NCBI GenBank assembly: GCA_016935885.1
Contig: JAFGQA010000289.1
Location: 1 to 28,810, forward strand
DNA: 28,810 nt
Direction of reading: 5' to 3'
From: Phycisphaerae bacterium
GTDB taxonomy: Bacteria; Planctomycetota; Phycisphaerae; UBA1845; UTPLA1
The translations under genes and the position numbers were made by a program. The notes beneath the pieces are model-generated. The model saw only the letters and a program-made list of their open reading frames with translations. It was not told where the DNA came from and did not search any database. This document shows positions 6,935-15,373 of the stretch, piece by piece (position 1 is the stretch's first letter; every line of letters begins with the position of its first letter).

Positions 6935-8287
6935 GTGTCTGATCCTGCCCGAGACATCTTGCAGCCGCCTGCCGACGAGCCGCGTTGGAAGACCTGGCTC
7001 TGTCTGGTCCTGATGCTGATCGGGCTGTATCTGGTCGTCGGGCCGAAGATCACGTTGTCGCGTTGGCGCGTCACGCCGGAGGGCAACACCGCCCTGGACG
7101 AGGCCTTGCAGTGGAGGCAAGGCAGCCTGGCTCTGTCGCATCGCTTCTACGAATGCGCCGAAGTTGACGGCAGATGCTACAACGTCGTGGGGCCGCTTTT
7201 CACGCTGCTGTCCGTGGTCGCAACGTTCCTGGCGAGCCTGGGCGCCGCGCTCAGCCGCGCGCTGGGCATCGAAGGCGCCTCCGCCGGGTTCTCGCCACTG
7301 ATGTATGTCGGCCTGGTGGCACTGCCGTTGCCGCTGGTCGGCTTCTGGGCGTTTCGGACCGTGGTGAAGTCGTCGGCGTGGGCGGCCGTGCTGACCGCGT
7401 ATCTGATTGCCGGCACGGGCCTGACGCCCGTCCTGGCGACGTGCCGGGGCGGGAGCATCTACTACATCAATCACGTACTGGCGGTCGTGGGATTGCTCGT
7501 CTTTGCGGCCGATCTTCTGGGCCGGCAGCGTATCTGGCCGGCCGCCATCGGCCTCTGCATGGCCGCGTGGTCGAGGCAGACGACCTGCCTGTACGCCCTG
7601 CCGTTGCTTTGGATTGCCTGGCGCGGTGCCGACGCAATGTCACCGACGCGTGACGATGACAAGCCGCTGACACGCGTGGCGACCCAATCGCCGCAGCGAC
7701 CCCACGCGTCCCGTGCTGCTCGACCGGTCCGGCGGCGCCTCGTCGTCGCGACGATCGGCGTTGCGATCGCGGGAGGCTTGCCCATGATGCTCAACACCCT
7801 GAAGTTCGGCAACCCGTTGGAGACCGGGTACCGGCGTCTTTTCGAAGGCCGCGGCGATGCCATTGGTCGCCGCGGGCACGAGGCCGTGTTCGGCCTGCGG
7901 TACGTCGGCATGCACGCCTGGGCGATGAATGTTGCCTTTCCCCGCTGGGATATCCGTGCCGGCGCGCTCTATGCCGACACATCGGCGGTCGACGGTGCGA
8001 GCATCTGGTGGAGCAGCCCACTTCTGCTGGCCATCTTTGTGACGGGTCACCGATGGTGGTCCGATCACAAGCGGCGAGCGCTGATGCTCGGCACGCTCCC
8101 GGTCATCGCCGGGCTGATGTGCTATTGCACCACCAGCGCGAACGATGCCGGCTACTACCGATATTCGCTCGATTTCATTCCGATCTGGCTTCTCGTCATC
8201 GCCCCGTACACGACGGGCCGCCGCGGTGTGCCGCTGACGCTGGCCTGCTTGGGGTACAGTGCGCTTTACTTCCGTCTGGTGCCCTGA
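6935..8287 (+). CDS. Multi-pass membrane protein resembling glycosyltransferase family 39/83 proteins
   Basis: 450 residues from a GTG start with no Shine-Dalgarno sequence; the TATAAT just upstream suggests a leaderless mRNA. A cytoplasmic N-terminus of about 20 residues precedes about ten hydrophobic helices (LCLVLMLIGLYLVV, FTLLSVVATFLASLGAAL, SWAAVLTAYLIAG and others). The first loop has EALQWRQGSLALSHRFYE and CYNVVGPLFTLL, and further on is a GNPLETGYRRLFEGR segment; both patterns recall membrane glycosyltransferases that use polyprenyl-phosphate sugars. A basic, low-complexity loop (residues about 235-270) lies between helices. A canonical catalytic acidic pair is not obvious, so the enzymatic role is uncertain. 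An early role in surface glycan assembly is plausible given other membrane proteins nearby. Confidence 0.75.
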   Translation: MSDPARDILQPPADEPRWKTWLCLVLMLIGLYLVVGPKITLSRWRVTPEGNTALDEALQWRQGSLALSHRFYECAEVDGRCYNVVGPLFTLLSVVATFLASLGAALSRALGIEGASAGFSPLMYVGLVALPLPLVGFWAFRTVVKSSAWAAVLTAYLIAGTGLTPVLATCRGGSIYYINHVLAVVGLLVFAADLLGRQRIWPAAIGLCMAAWSRQTTCLYALPLLWIAWRGADAMSPTRDDDKPLTRVATQSPQRPHASRAARPVRRRLVVATIGVAIAGGLPMMLNTLKFGNPLETGYRRLFEGRGDAIGRRGHEAVFGLRYVGMHAWAMNVAFPRWDIRAGALYADTSAVDGASIWWSSPLLLAIFVTGHRWWSDHKRRALMLGTLPVIAGLMCYCTTSANDAGYYRYSLDFIPIWLLVIAPYTTGRRGVPLTLACLGYSALYFRLVP

Positions 8288-8429
8288 CCAAACGCGCACA
8301 TGGTGTCCGGGAAGATCGTGAGTGGAAGCCACGCAGGTGACTCCCACGCGCCAACGGGAAAACCACTGCTCGGCACGGGCAATAACAACCAGCAGGACGC
8401 CTTGACGCCCCAAGGAGCCACGGCGGCTG

Positions 8430-8460
8430 TTGGACTTCCATGCGCGCGGGGTCATATACT
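8430..8460 (+). promoter_or_regulatory. Candidate promoter for the small coiled-coil protein
   Basis: TTGGAC (8430-8435), a 19-base spacer and TATACT (8455-8460), placing transcription start near 8467. The spacer is longer than ideal. Confidence 0.35.
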
Positions 8461-8487
8461 TGACGTAGATGGCGAGGAGGTTTCGCG

Positions 8488-8517
8488 ATGTTAAGCCCTT
8501 TGGGGGGGGAGACATGA
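8488..8517 (+). CDS. Possible nine-residue upstream peptide overlapping the next start
   Basis: ATG 8488 has GAGGAGG (8474-8480) seven bases upstream, a better site than the following gene has. The frame reads MLSPLGGET and its TGA overlaps the next gene's ATG as ATGA (8514-8517). This arrangement could couple translation of the small downstream protein. It may be chance. Confidence 0.3.
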   Translation: MLSPLGGET

Positions 8518-8753
8518 CAGAGGACAAGACATTTGACGCGAAACTGGCTCGGCTGGAGGCGAAGATCGCCGCGTTGCCGGCCGACCAGCAGGCCCAACTC
8601 GAACCGGTGCTTGTCGAGACAAGGCGGCGCCACCAAGAGATCAGGGAGGCCGTCACGTCTGCCAGGGACGCCCTGGACGACTGGCGCATCACCATGAAGT
8701 ACCGTGTGTTCGATCTGGAGGCGAGGCATCGAGAAGCGGGGCTATCGAGCTAG
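8514..8753 (+). CDS. Small conserved-looking coiled-coil protein
   Basis: 79 residues starting MTEDKTFDAKL at ATG 8514, behind a G-rich run (8502-8509); an in-frame ATG at 8469 has no ribosome-binding site. It is highly charged and helical, with heptad-like stretches LARLEAKIAALPADQQAQLEPVL and TRRRHQEIREAVTSARDAL, and closes with DDWRITMKYRVFDLEARHRE. From memory, short planctomycete proteins with an L-R-x-x-x-KY-x-x-FDLEA ending are common; no function is known to me. It is cytoplasmic by lack of a signal. It lies alone between a convergent membrane protein gene and the glycosyltransferase-like gene. Confidence 0.65.
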   Translation: MTEDKTFDAKLARLEAKIAALPADQQAQLEPVLVETRRRHQEIREAVTSARDALDDWRITMKYRVFDLEARHREAGLSS

Positions 8754-8870
8754 GCTCTTCGCTGAGACGATGGTGGCCCTGCCGCGGAACGCGGTGTAAT
8801 CACGGGCTTCGCAGGTCAGGCCACAGAGGCGTCGTGTGGCATTCTCAGGAAGCCCATTGATAGCCTCTGT

Positions 8871-10730
8871 TCATTGGCAGTGGGCACGCGTGATGACGAC
8901 TGGAGTATCGGTCCACCTCGGCTCACGCAAATCAAAGACGGCAAACGTCGGGTTGCTGTACACTCGGGGCAGGATTCCCAGGTCGCCCTCGTGGTCGTTG
9001 CGGTAGGTCACAAGGTACCGCGCCATGTAATCACGGCCCAGACGTCTTGCCATAGGGGCGTCTACTTTTAGATAACCTGCTCCCGCTTGCCCGAGCGTGT
9101 CGAACTCCGTTCCGCAGACATCCGCGAGCCGACGATACCACTCGACCGTGTTCCTGGGCAGGATCGGCATGCACTTCCAATCCACCACAACGGCGCGCTC
9201 GGCCCCGAGACGAAAGCCTCCGAGAACCGGCGGGATGATGAAAACATCGCCACGATCCGTCCGCGCACGGCACCAGTCGTACAGCAGCCGTTCGTCGGCC
9301 GGCGGCTGCGGCCCCAGGAAGTCCTTGCGAACCGAACCCAACCGCATGACAAAGGCGGCTACAACCAGCGGCAGGGCCGCCCGCCCGAGTAGGAACAACC
9401 TTGCCCAGCTCGCACCGGAGATCCGCGTCTGCCCAACGAGGCGCCAGGCAAGGCCAGCCAGCACAAACACGCCCGCGTACGTCAGTGTGCTGTTGCCTGC
9501 GCCCGCGGCACCAAGCACGGCAATAAGCCCCACAAGGACGAGCAACATCTTCCGCACGGAGACGGCGTGATCCTGGGCAAGACGTCCGGCGAGTATCGCG
9601 ACGACCAAGCCCGCCAGGCACAGCAGCCCGTACGCGCTGACACCGCCACAGTGCAACAATGCCGCGAGCAACCCCCAACAAGCCACCGTCTTGGGCAGCG
9701 AATGGTTCGCAGACTGCGCCGTGGTGGCGATCGCGCCAGCCACGGCGATCTCCGCCACAAGCAATAGGATCGGGGCAAGACGGTACGGAAACAGCAGGGC
9801 GACCGTATCCACCCGAACCGCGATCGTCAGCAGCATGCCCACAACGAGGATTCCTGCGATCGCACCCAACGCGGACAGCGCGATCCGCCCGACGCGCCGG
9901 TGCGGCCTGACAACAATCATGGCGACGCCGCCGGCGGCCAACATGGCGGCGAAACGAGCGAACTGCTCGGTGTCCCATGTCGATGGCCGTGAGTGAAAGG
10001 GCATGTAAATGTCGTGCAGGATCCTCGCGGCGGCGGTCGAGTGGGTGAGCTGCTCCGGGGAACGTCCCTCGATCACAAACGGCAGGTGATACAGAACGGC
10101 CAGGGCGATGGGCACCACCACGTGCAACGCCCGCGTTATGCCGATGCAGTGGAAGTTCGTTAACACGACGACCCCCACGATGACCACGGTCCACACCATG
10201 TAGTTAATGTGAAACAGGGTCGAGACGAAGAAGATCAGCCCGGCGGCCCGATGCCGCTCGTATATCAGACACGTTAAGCCCGCCATCAGCCCGATGGCGC
10301 CGATCGTGGACGGCTGGAAGTAGGATGTCATGATCGCGCTCCAGCCGATCATACTTCTCGGGGCAAGGGCGACGATGAAAACGGTGATGGCTGTCACGAC
10401 GATCGGCGTTCGATAGAGCCTTGCCGCCAAGGCGTGAACGCAACAGACGAAGATGACGGCGAACGCCGCGTTCGCGACGGCGAACGTGGCGTCCAGTCGT
10501 GTCAACTTCCCCGCCAGCACGAGGGCGGCGTTGAAGGCAGCGTGGTGCGCCCGGGTCTGCGTGGTGAACCAATCGTTGGCCAGGAAGCGGGGGTCGATTG
10601 TGTGAAGCCCGTGCAGCAGATACTGCCGGAGATTGCCGCAGTTGTAACCGAGACCAATCGCCAGCGCGAAGGCAGCCCCGAGGAACAGCAGGGCGGGCAC
10701 GACGTAGGCGCGAGAACGTATGGTCAGCAT
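8871..10730 (-). CDS. Large multi-pass membrane protein of unknown function
   Basis: 619 residues from ATG 10730; an in-frame TTG at 10745 is an alternative, and neither has a clear ribosome-binding site. At least ten hydrophobic helices alternate with short loops across residues 10-460 (VPALLFLGAAFALAIGLGY and later LLVLVGLIAVLGAAGAG, among others). A first loop contains IDPRFLANDWFTTQTRAHH. A soluble C-terminal domain of about 150 residues has DVFIIPPVLGGFRLGAERAV, then VDWKCMPILPRNTVEWYRRL. The architecture is that of membrane glycosyltransferase-like proteins, with a conserved membrane part and an outer domain, but I cannot name a catalytic motif. It is 169 bp downstream of a methyltransferase gene on the same strand and may share its transcript. 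Confidence 0.75.
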   Translation of the reverse strand: MLTIRSRAYVVPALLFLGAAFALAIGLGYNCGNLRQYLLHGLHTIDPRFLANDWFTTQTRAHHAAFNAALVLAGKLTRLDATFAVANAAFAVIFVCCVHALAARLYRTPIVVTAITVFIVALAPRSMIGWSAIMTSYFQPSTIGAIGLMAGLTCLIYERHRAAGLIFFVSTLFHINYMVWTVVIVGVVVLTNFHCIGITRALHVVVPIALAVLYHLPFVIEGRSPEQLTHSTAAARILHDIYMPFHSRPSTWDTEQFARFAAMLAAGGVAMIVVRPHRRVGRIALSALGAIAGILVVGMLLTIAVRVDTVALLFPYRLAPILLLVAEIAVAGAIATTAQSANHSLPKTVACWGLLAALLHCGGVSAYGLLCLAGLVVAILAGRLAQDHAVSVRKMLLVLVGLIAVLGAAGAGNSTLTYAGVFVLAGLAWRLVGQTRISGASWARLFLLGRAALPLVVAAFVMRLGSVRKDFLGPQPPADERLLYDWCRARTDRGDVFIIPPVLGGFRLGAERAVVVDWKCMPILPRNTVEWYRRLADVCGTEFDTLGQAGAGYLKVDAPMARRLGRDYMARYLVTYRNDHEGDLGILPRVYSNPTFAVFDLREPRWTDTPVVITRAHCQ

Positions 10731-10899
10731 GACTCGACGCGGCAAAGCTATGGCAAGGTGACCAACCGGTTATTGGCCCCTAAGGAGCCGCGCAGAAACA
10801 AGGAAGACGGTCGATCCGACAAACGGCAAGCCAGCAGGCCAGCCAAGCGGCACAATCGGTCGTGTTATTCCTGCGCGACGCCACAGCGCAAGGTTGCGC

Positions 10900-11946
10900 T
10901 CAGTCCTCAGCACTCAATCCCACTTGTTGCTTGGTCGCGAGCACGGCCTGATTCACGCACAACGGTCCGAGCAACCGGCCAAAGCGATCCAGGAACCTCA
11001 GGATCGGATGAAACAGGGATACATGAAACGGGAACAGGTGAATCCCTCGCATCTCGATGATGCGCGCGCCAGCCTGCTCGACCCAATCCCGCAACTGCGA
11101 CCACGTCGGCCAATCTTCGATGCCCTCGTACGGCCGCCAGTGAAACCTATTGGCGAGATCGCAAAGCCAGTACCAGAACCGGTTGTCGGACGTGATGACG
11201 ATCAGGCCGCCGGGCCGGCAAACGCGGGTCAATTCGTGCACGGCCCGTTGTGGGTTTCGCGTGTGCTCGATGCACTCGGAGGAGACGACCACGTCAAAGG
11301 TGCCATCCTCGAACTGTAGATCAAGCACGTTACCGAGGACTGTCCTGGCGTTGCACTTTCGGCGGACCTGGGCCAACAGCCTGGGGCCGATATCGAGTGC
11401 CGTGACGTCCGCGCCGCGCTGACAGGCCCGGAGGCTGAAGGGACCGGTCCCGCAGCCGGCGTCGAGCAGCGTTCGTCCAGCCAGGTCGTACCTTCCCAGC
11501 AGGACGTCAAAGACCGTCTCGATGCGCCGCTTGAGGTCGTACGAGTTCATGATCCGATCGAAACGGTCGGCGATCGAGTCATAGAACAGCTCGATCGACG
11601 TGTCCCGTCCCGCTGCCGGTTCGGCCACGATACAGGCGCCGTCCAATGGGAAGGCTTCACCGAGGATCTGGGCTGATTGGGCGACGGCCTGCCAACGTGT
11701 GCCAACGGGATGAGCCGTAGCTCCATGAGCGGTGGCCCCGCCAGTTCGAAACGCCTGAAAGGACGCCTGGGCCCGAATGGGCTCGTTGTGATGGCCTGGC
11801 CTGGCTGACTGGCCAATGCCGGTGCCAGGCGTGTCGGCGAGCCGGCTTGCGACGCCTCTGCGCTCGGCCGGGCGGGCGGCGCGCGGCCGAGGATCGCGAG
11901 TGGGCGCTTGCGCCTCGTTGGCGTCTAGTGATGCGTGTTCCGTCAT
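10900..11946 (-). CDS. Class I SAM-dependent methyltransferase
   Basis: 348 residues; ATG 11946 is preceded by AGGAAGG. The catalytic domain runs from about residue 117 (SIELFYDSIADRFDRI) and has motif I LLDAGCGTGPFSL (160-172), acidic motif II ALDIG, a LDLQFEDGTFDVV motif and post-motif SSECIEHTRNP then ELTRVCRPGGLIVIT. This is the Methyltransf_11/UbiE-like pattern used on small molecules or lipids; the substrate cannot be told. The first 115 residues are low complexity and basic with no domain, so an internal start remains possible. The C-terminus (LFPFHVSLFHPILRFLDRFG) looks amphipathic and could touch the membrane. The neighbouring membrane protein suggests envelope or lipid modification. 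Confidence 0.85.
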   Translation of the reverse strand: MTEHASLDANEAQAPTRDPRPRAARPAERRGVASRLADTPGTGIGQSARPGHHNEPIRAQASFQAFRTGGATAHGATAHPVGTRWQAVAQSAQILGEAFPLDGACIVAEPAAGRDTSIELFYDSIADRFDRIMNSYDLKRRIETVFDVLLGRYDLAGRTLLDAGCGTGPFSLRACQRGADVTALDIGPRLLAQVRRKCNARTVLGNVLDLQFEDGTFDVVVSSECIEHTRNPQRAVHELTRVCRPGGLIVITSDNRFWYWLCDLANRFHWRPYEGIEDWPTWSQLRDWVEQAGARIIEMRGIHLFPFHVSLFHPILRFLDRFGRLLGPLCVNQAVLATKQQVGLSAED

Positions 11947-12306
11947 CGCCTTCCTGCATCGGCGCTTTGGAGTGAGGACCGTAGCTAGCGTGCCGCCAAG
12001 CTCGAATCCATCAGCACGTGGTAAAAGGGAAAACAGCGGTTCGGAAACGCCGGTGCTGATAATCTGTGCGGGATTGGGTTAATCTACTCGTACAGCGGGT
12101 TCTAGCAGCCCGTGGCAAAAGGGAAGACAGCGGTTCGGAAACGCCGTTCCTGACCGTGGAAACCACCGGCGAGACGCCGGTGCCACAGTTTTTCCGCGGG
12201 CCGATAGGACGCGGCTCTCCGCGATGATGCGGCCCTATACTGCAGGAACGATCAAGACGATCAACACGAATGAGACAGGTTCCACAGTGATCCTTGTCGG
12301 AGTGCC
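11947..12306. repeat. Gene-free stretch with a 50-bp direct repeat
   Basis: Positions 12010-12059 and 12104-12153 match at about 44 of 50 bases, around a shared core AGCGGTTCGGAAACGCCG, with a 94-bp period. The remainder shows no gene. The region separates a methyltransferase gene start from the TPR gene end on the same strand. The element is not seen elsewhere in the window. Confidence 0.6.
12164..12182. terminator. Perfect stem-loop, possible terminator
   Basis: CACCGGCG, loop AGA, CGCCGGTG. On the plus strand a T5 run follows at 12189-12193; on the minus strand, where the TPR gene ends 125 bp upstream, the tail is only GTTTCC. The same stem recurs at 26884-26902, so it may be a dispersed hairpin rather than a dedicated terminator. 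Confidence 0.4.
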
Positions 12307-14859
12307 TCAGCCCTCCTCGTGGTAGGGCTTGCCCGCTTCAAACAGTGCCAGGCGACGCTGATAAGCCTCCAACGCCGACGTCTGCCCTTTTTGAGTTGCC
12401 AGCTCGATGGCGTTGCGTTCGGTTTTGATGGCTTCTTCGAACCGCCCGGCTTCGGCGTAGGCGGCGGCCAGCGTGTCCAGGAACTCGGGGTCGCCTCGCC
12501 GGGTCATCTCGCAGGCCTTCTCGGCCCATTGGACCGCCTCAGCGCCGTCGCGGCGGCCCTCGTCCGGACAGGTTGCCAGAACCCAAGCTAAGCCGTTGGC
12601 CAGCAGGGCCGAATCCGGGGCGTGTTCCAACCCCTTCCGGAGTAGGCGCAGGGCGGAAGCATGGTCCTTGCGCTCCAGGGCGTCGCCAACCAGGGCGAGG
12701 TAGGCGTCGGCGAAGGCGGGCGCAGTCTTGATGACCTCCTGCCACTCCTCCTTCGCAGCGACCGTATCGCCGCTGCGGCTCAAGACCAGTCCCAGTTGGT
12801 AACGGGCAACGGCGTTGTTGGGGCTGAGGCGCACGGCCTCACGCAGGCTGCCGACGGCTTCAGCATTGTTGCCCAAGCGGGCGAGCAGCTCGCCAAGATG
12901 GTAGTGGTTCGCGGGATTGTCGGGCTGGACCCTCACCGCTCGACGCAGCACTGACAGGGCCTCCTCCTTCCTGTCTCGGCTGGCCAATAGAACACCAAGC
13001 CGCTGCAACGTGATCGCGTCATCCGGCAGCCGGTCGAGGACCTCCCGAAAGAGGCGCTCGGCCTCATCTGCCTTGCCGAGTTGGGCCAACGCGTGTCCGA
13101 GGCTTGATTTCACCGTGTGGAGTCCCGGATTGTCCTGTAACGCGAGTCGAAACTGCTTTACCGCCTCTTCCGGCTGCCCCCGCACGGCATGGACGGCGCC
13201 CAGGCTGGCGCGAAGCACGCCGCCAACGTCGGCCCCCATCGCATCTTCAAGGAACTTGATGGCCTGATCAAAGCGTCCTTGTCGAGTCAGGACCATGGCC
13301 TGCGCCGCGAGGATGTGTACGTAATTGCGCACGGCCTCAGATTCCTCCTTCATCCCCGCGGCGAGGAACCGGTCCGCGAGCAACACCATGTGTTGTGGCT
13401 CAAGCACGGCGTGGGCGGTCCCCTCAGGCAGCGCGGCCCGCTTCTGGGCCACCATCACCTTGACCAACTCGATAACGAACGCCGGGGCGAACGCCTGACC
13501 ATCCGGCAGGAGGTCGTGGGCCTCCCGGTAGCGCTCGATCGCCTCATCGAACTGCTTGAGGCAAACCGATGCGATCGCGAGATTGAGGTGATCGACGATC
13601 GCGTCGGGATTCTCTTCGGCCAGCTTCACAAGCAGGGGCATTGCTTCCTGCGATCGGCCAGTGACGACGAGCAGCGAGGCGTACGAACGGCGAACCGCGT
13701 TGTCGGATGGATGATCGCCGAGGAGCTGTTGAAAGATGACCTCTGCCTCCTCGTACTTGCCCGCGTCGGCTAGTGCGCTGCCAAGATTGGACTTTGCCCT
13801 GATACTGCCTGGGTCGGCCGCGAGGACGAGGCGGAACTGCTCGGTGGCCTCGTCGAGTTTCCCCTGCCGGCTCAGGACGATCCCGAGGCTGTTCCGCGCC
13901 GCCGCGTTGGACGCATCGGCATCAAGTTCCTTCTGGAGTAAGGCGGCCGCTTCGTCGAGCAGGCCGGCTTCGGCCATGCGCTCGGCCTCGAGAACCGGCT
14001 GGAAGACGCCGCGGGCCTTGCTCGCGAGGGCGTCGAAATGTGGGTCGTTGATCGCCGGCAACGGGTCCTCCCCGGCACGACTGTCCTCGTACGTCTTGAG
14101 GTACGCCTCGGCTTGCGCGGCGTAGCCGGCGTCGGACATCATGGCGGCTAGCGCATTGTGTGCGGCGGTGAAACCAGGCGCGATCTCAATCGCCTTTCGG
14201 TAAAACCGATACGCTTCTTCCGAGTCTCCCGCGATGGTGGCACGCCGGCCCAGGCCGAAGTAGGCCCGCGCCTCGTTGGGGTCCAGTTCGAGCGCGCGGC
14301 GGTAGAGCGCCGCGGCCCTTCCCCCGCTGGACTCGATGAGCAGATCCGCAAGCCTAATCAGAACGGGAACATAGCTGCCATCGAGCGCGAGCGCCTTCTC
14401 GTACGCGGCGATGGCCCCTTGGAGGTCATACATCCTCTCACGGGCCAGAGCGAGGTAGTACCACCAGCGGAAAGATTCCGGGTCGAGCTGCGCGGCTCTT
14501 GCAAAGCAGGCGGCGGCGGCCACGGAAGAATCGCCGACGAAGTACATCATGCCCAACTCGCCGGTCTTCTGCGGATCATCCGGCGACTCCCTCGCGGCGG
14601 CAACGGCGGCGGCGGCTTCATTGACGATCGCCCCTGGCACGCCGACCAACTCGATCTCCGGAATGTGGAATGCCTGCGTGGCGGCAGGTCGATCGGACGG
14701 CCTGGCGCTGACGGCCTTGGGCTTGGGCTGCGATGATGCCGGCTTGGGAGGGTGCTCTTCGTCCTTGCGGTCGCACGAAACGAGCAGTGCGAAGACTGCG
14801 GCCATCACCGCGCCGAGAGGCACTCGTGCGAGAGGGGTTCGGGGAAAGCGTGTGCTCAT
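12307..14859 (-). CDS. Large TPR-repeat lipoprotein
   Basis: 850 residues from ATG 14859, with GAGGA nine bases upstream; the open frame reaches further up only because it reads through the repeat element. The N-terminus is a lipoprotein signal with lipobox LVSC and Cys29, followed by a Lys/Pro linker. From about residue 85 to the end are some fifteen or more tetratricopeptide repeats (for example SFRWWYYLALARERMYDLQG, ARAYFGLGRRATIAGDSEEA, NPANHYHLGELLARLGNNAEA), many with the A-x3-Y/F-x-x-A-I/L pattern. TPR arrays mediate protein-protein contacts; here probably at the cell envelope, anchored through the lipid. No enzymatic domain is seen. A copy of the dispersed element lies 80 bp upstream of its start. 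Confidence 0.9.
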   Translation of the reverse strand: MSTRFPRTPLARVPLGAVMAAVFALLVSCDRKDEEHPPKPASSQPKPKAVSARPSDRPAATQAFHIPEIELVGVPGAIVNEAAAAVAAARESPDDPQKTGELGMMYFVGDSSVAAAACFARAAQLDPESFRWWYYLALARERMYDLQGAIAAYEKALALDGSYVPVLIRLADLLIESSGGRAAALYRRALELDPNEARAYFGLGRRATIAGDSEEAYRFYRKAIEIAPGFTAAHNALAAMMSDAGYAAQAEAYLKTYEDSRAGEDPLPAINDPHFDALASKARGVFQPVLEAERMAEAGLLDEAAALLQKELDADASNAAARNSLGIVLSRQGKLDEATEQFRLVLAADPGSIRAKSNLGSALADAGKYEEAEVIFQQLLGDHPSDNAVRRSYASLLVVTGRSQEAMPLLVKLAEENPDAIVDHLNLAIASVCLKQFDEAIERYREAHDLLPDGQAFAPAFVIELVKVMVAQKRAALPEGTAHAVLEPQHMVLLADRFLAAGMKEESEAVRNYVHILAAQAMVLTRQGRFDQAIKFLEDAMGADVGGVLRASLGAVHAVRGQPEEAVKQFRLALQDNPGLHTVKSSLGHALAQLGKADEAERLFREVLDRLPDDAITLQRLGVLLASRDRKEEALSVLRRAVRVQPDNPANHYHLGELLARLGNNAEAVGSLREAVRLSPNNAVARYQLGLVLSRSGDTVAAKEEWQEVIKTAPAFADAYLALVGDALERKDHASALRLLRKGLEHAPDSALLANGLAWVLATCPDEGRRDGAEAVQWAEKACEMTRRGDPEFLDTLAAAYAEAGRFEEAIKTERNAIELATQKGQTSALEAYQRRLALFEAGKPYHEEG

Positions 14860-14938
14860 TATTTGATCCTCGCCGTGGGCGGGTTTCCACGCCCTTGCCG
14901 CCAAACGCCTCCGAGCGAGGCTTCCCGCCGTCGCAGGG

Positions 14939-15078
14939 GGGCGTGACACTCCCGGCGGCATTCGATTCTGGGTGCCACGAACGGCTTGCCCGCCCGTGCG
15001 GTCTCTCCGGTGGGCGCGTGCGGCATACACACTGGCAGGCAAGCTGCCAGTGCCACCCACCCGAACTGTCACGGACCC
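14939..15078 (+). mobile_element. MITE-like dispersed element, forward copy
   Basis: The left end GGGCGTGACA and right end TGTCACGGACCC (15067-15078) are flanked by GTCGCAGGG at 14930-14938 and again at 15079-15087, a perfect 9-bp duplication. The body carries hairpin 1 (CACGAACGG / CCGCCCGTG around loop CTTGC, 14976-14998) and hairpin 2 (CACTGGCAG / CTGCCAGTG around loop GCAAG, 15030-15052). It lies 80 bp upstream of the TPR lipoprotein start, reading in reverse relative to that gene. Confidence 0.85.
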
Positions 15079-15321
15079 GTCGCAGGGTACCCAGAGAGCC
15101 CTGGATCTCGCAAGGGGGATGCTCCCACAGCTCTCACACAGCTCTCATTCGGGGCCGTTGGTCTCGGCCCGTCTTGGGCTGGCCCAGTATGGGCGGCGCA
15201 CATAACTCTTTGCTCAGCCGGAAGTTATCTGTGGTTGCGGCGGTTCGGCTGCCACGATGCTGGCCGGATTGCTCGAAGCTGCGGGTTTCTGAATACCATG
15301 GCGAATGTTCGTCCAGAAACC
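15079..15321. other. Intergenic stretch upstream of the candidate promoter
   Basis: No gene supported. It contains a short direct repeat CACAGCTCTCA near 15127-15148 and a GGCCG/CGGCC stem near 15154-15170. Divergent genes on either side make it a likely promoter region for both. Confidence 0.4.
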
Positions 15322-15373
15322 TTTACTTTGCCGTCGCGTTCCGTTATTATGGCAGCCTGATAAGGTTATCAGG
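15322..15373 (+). promoter_or_regulatory. Candidate promoter with operator-like inverted repeat at the start site
   Basis: TTTACT (15322-15327), a 17-base spacer and TATTAT (15345-15350; five of six to consensus). The predicted start falls at about 15357, inside the inverted repeat CCTGATAA-GG-TTATCAGG (15356-15373). A symmetric repeat at +1 is a typical repressor site, but it could equally form a 5' hairpin. The next start codon is 374 nt downstream of the repeat. Confidence 0.45.

Noticed and set aside
14860..15072. N-terminal extension of the TPR protein through the repeat element
   Set aside because: The translated repeat recurs before several unrelated genes; the lipoprotein signal at 14859 with its ribosome-binding site marks the true start.
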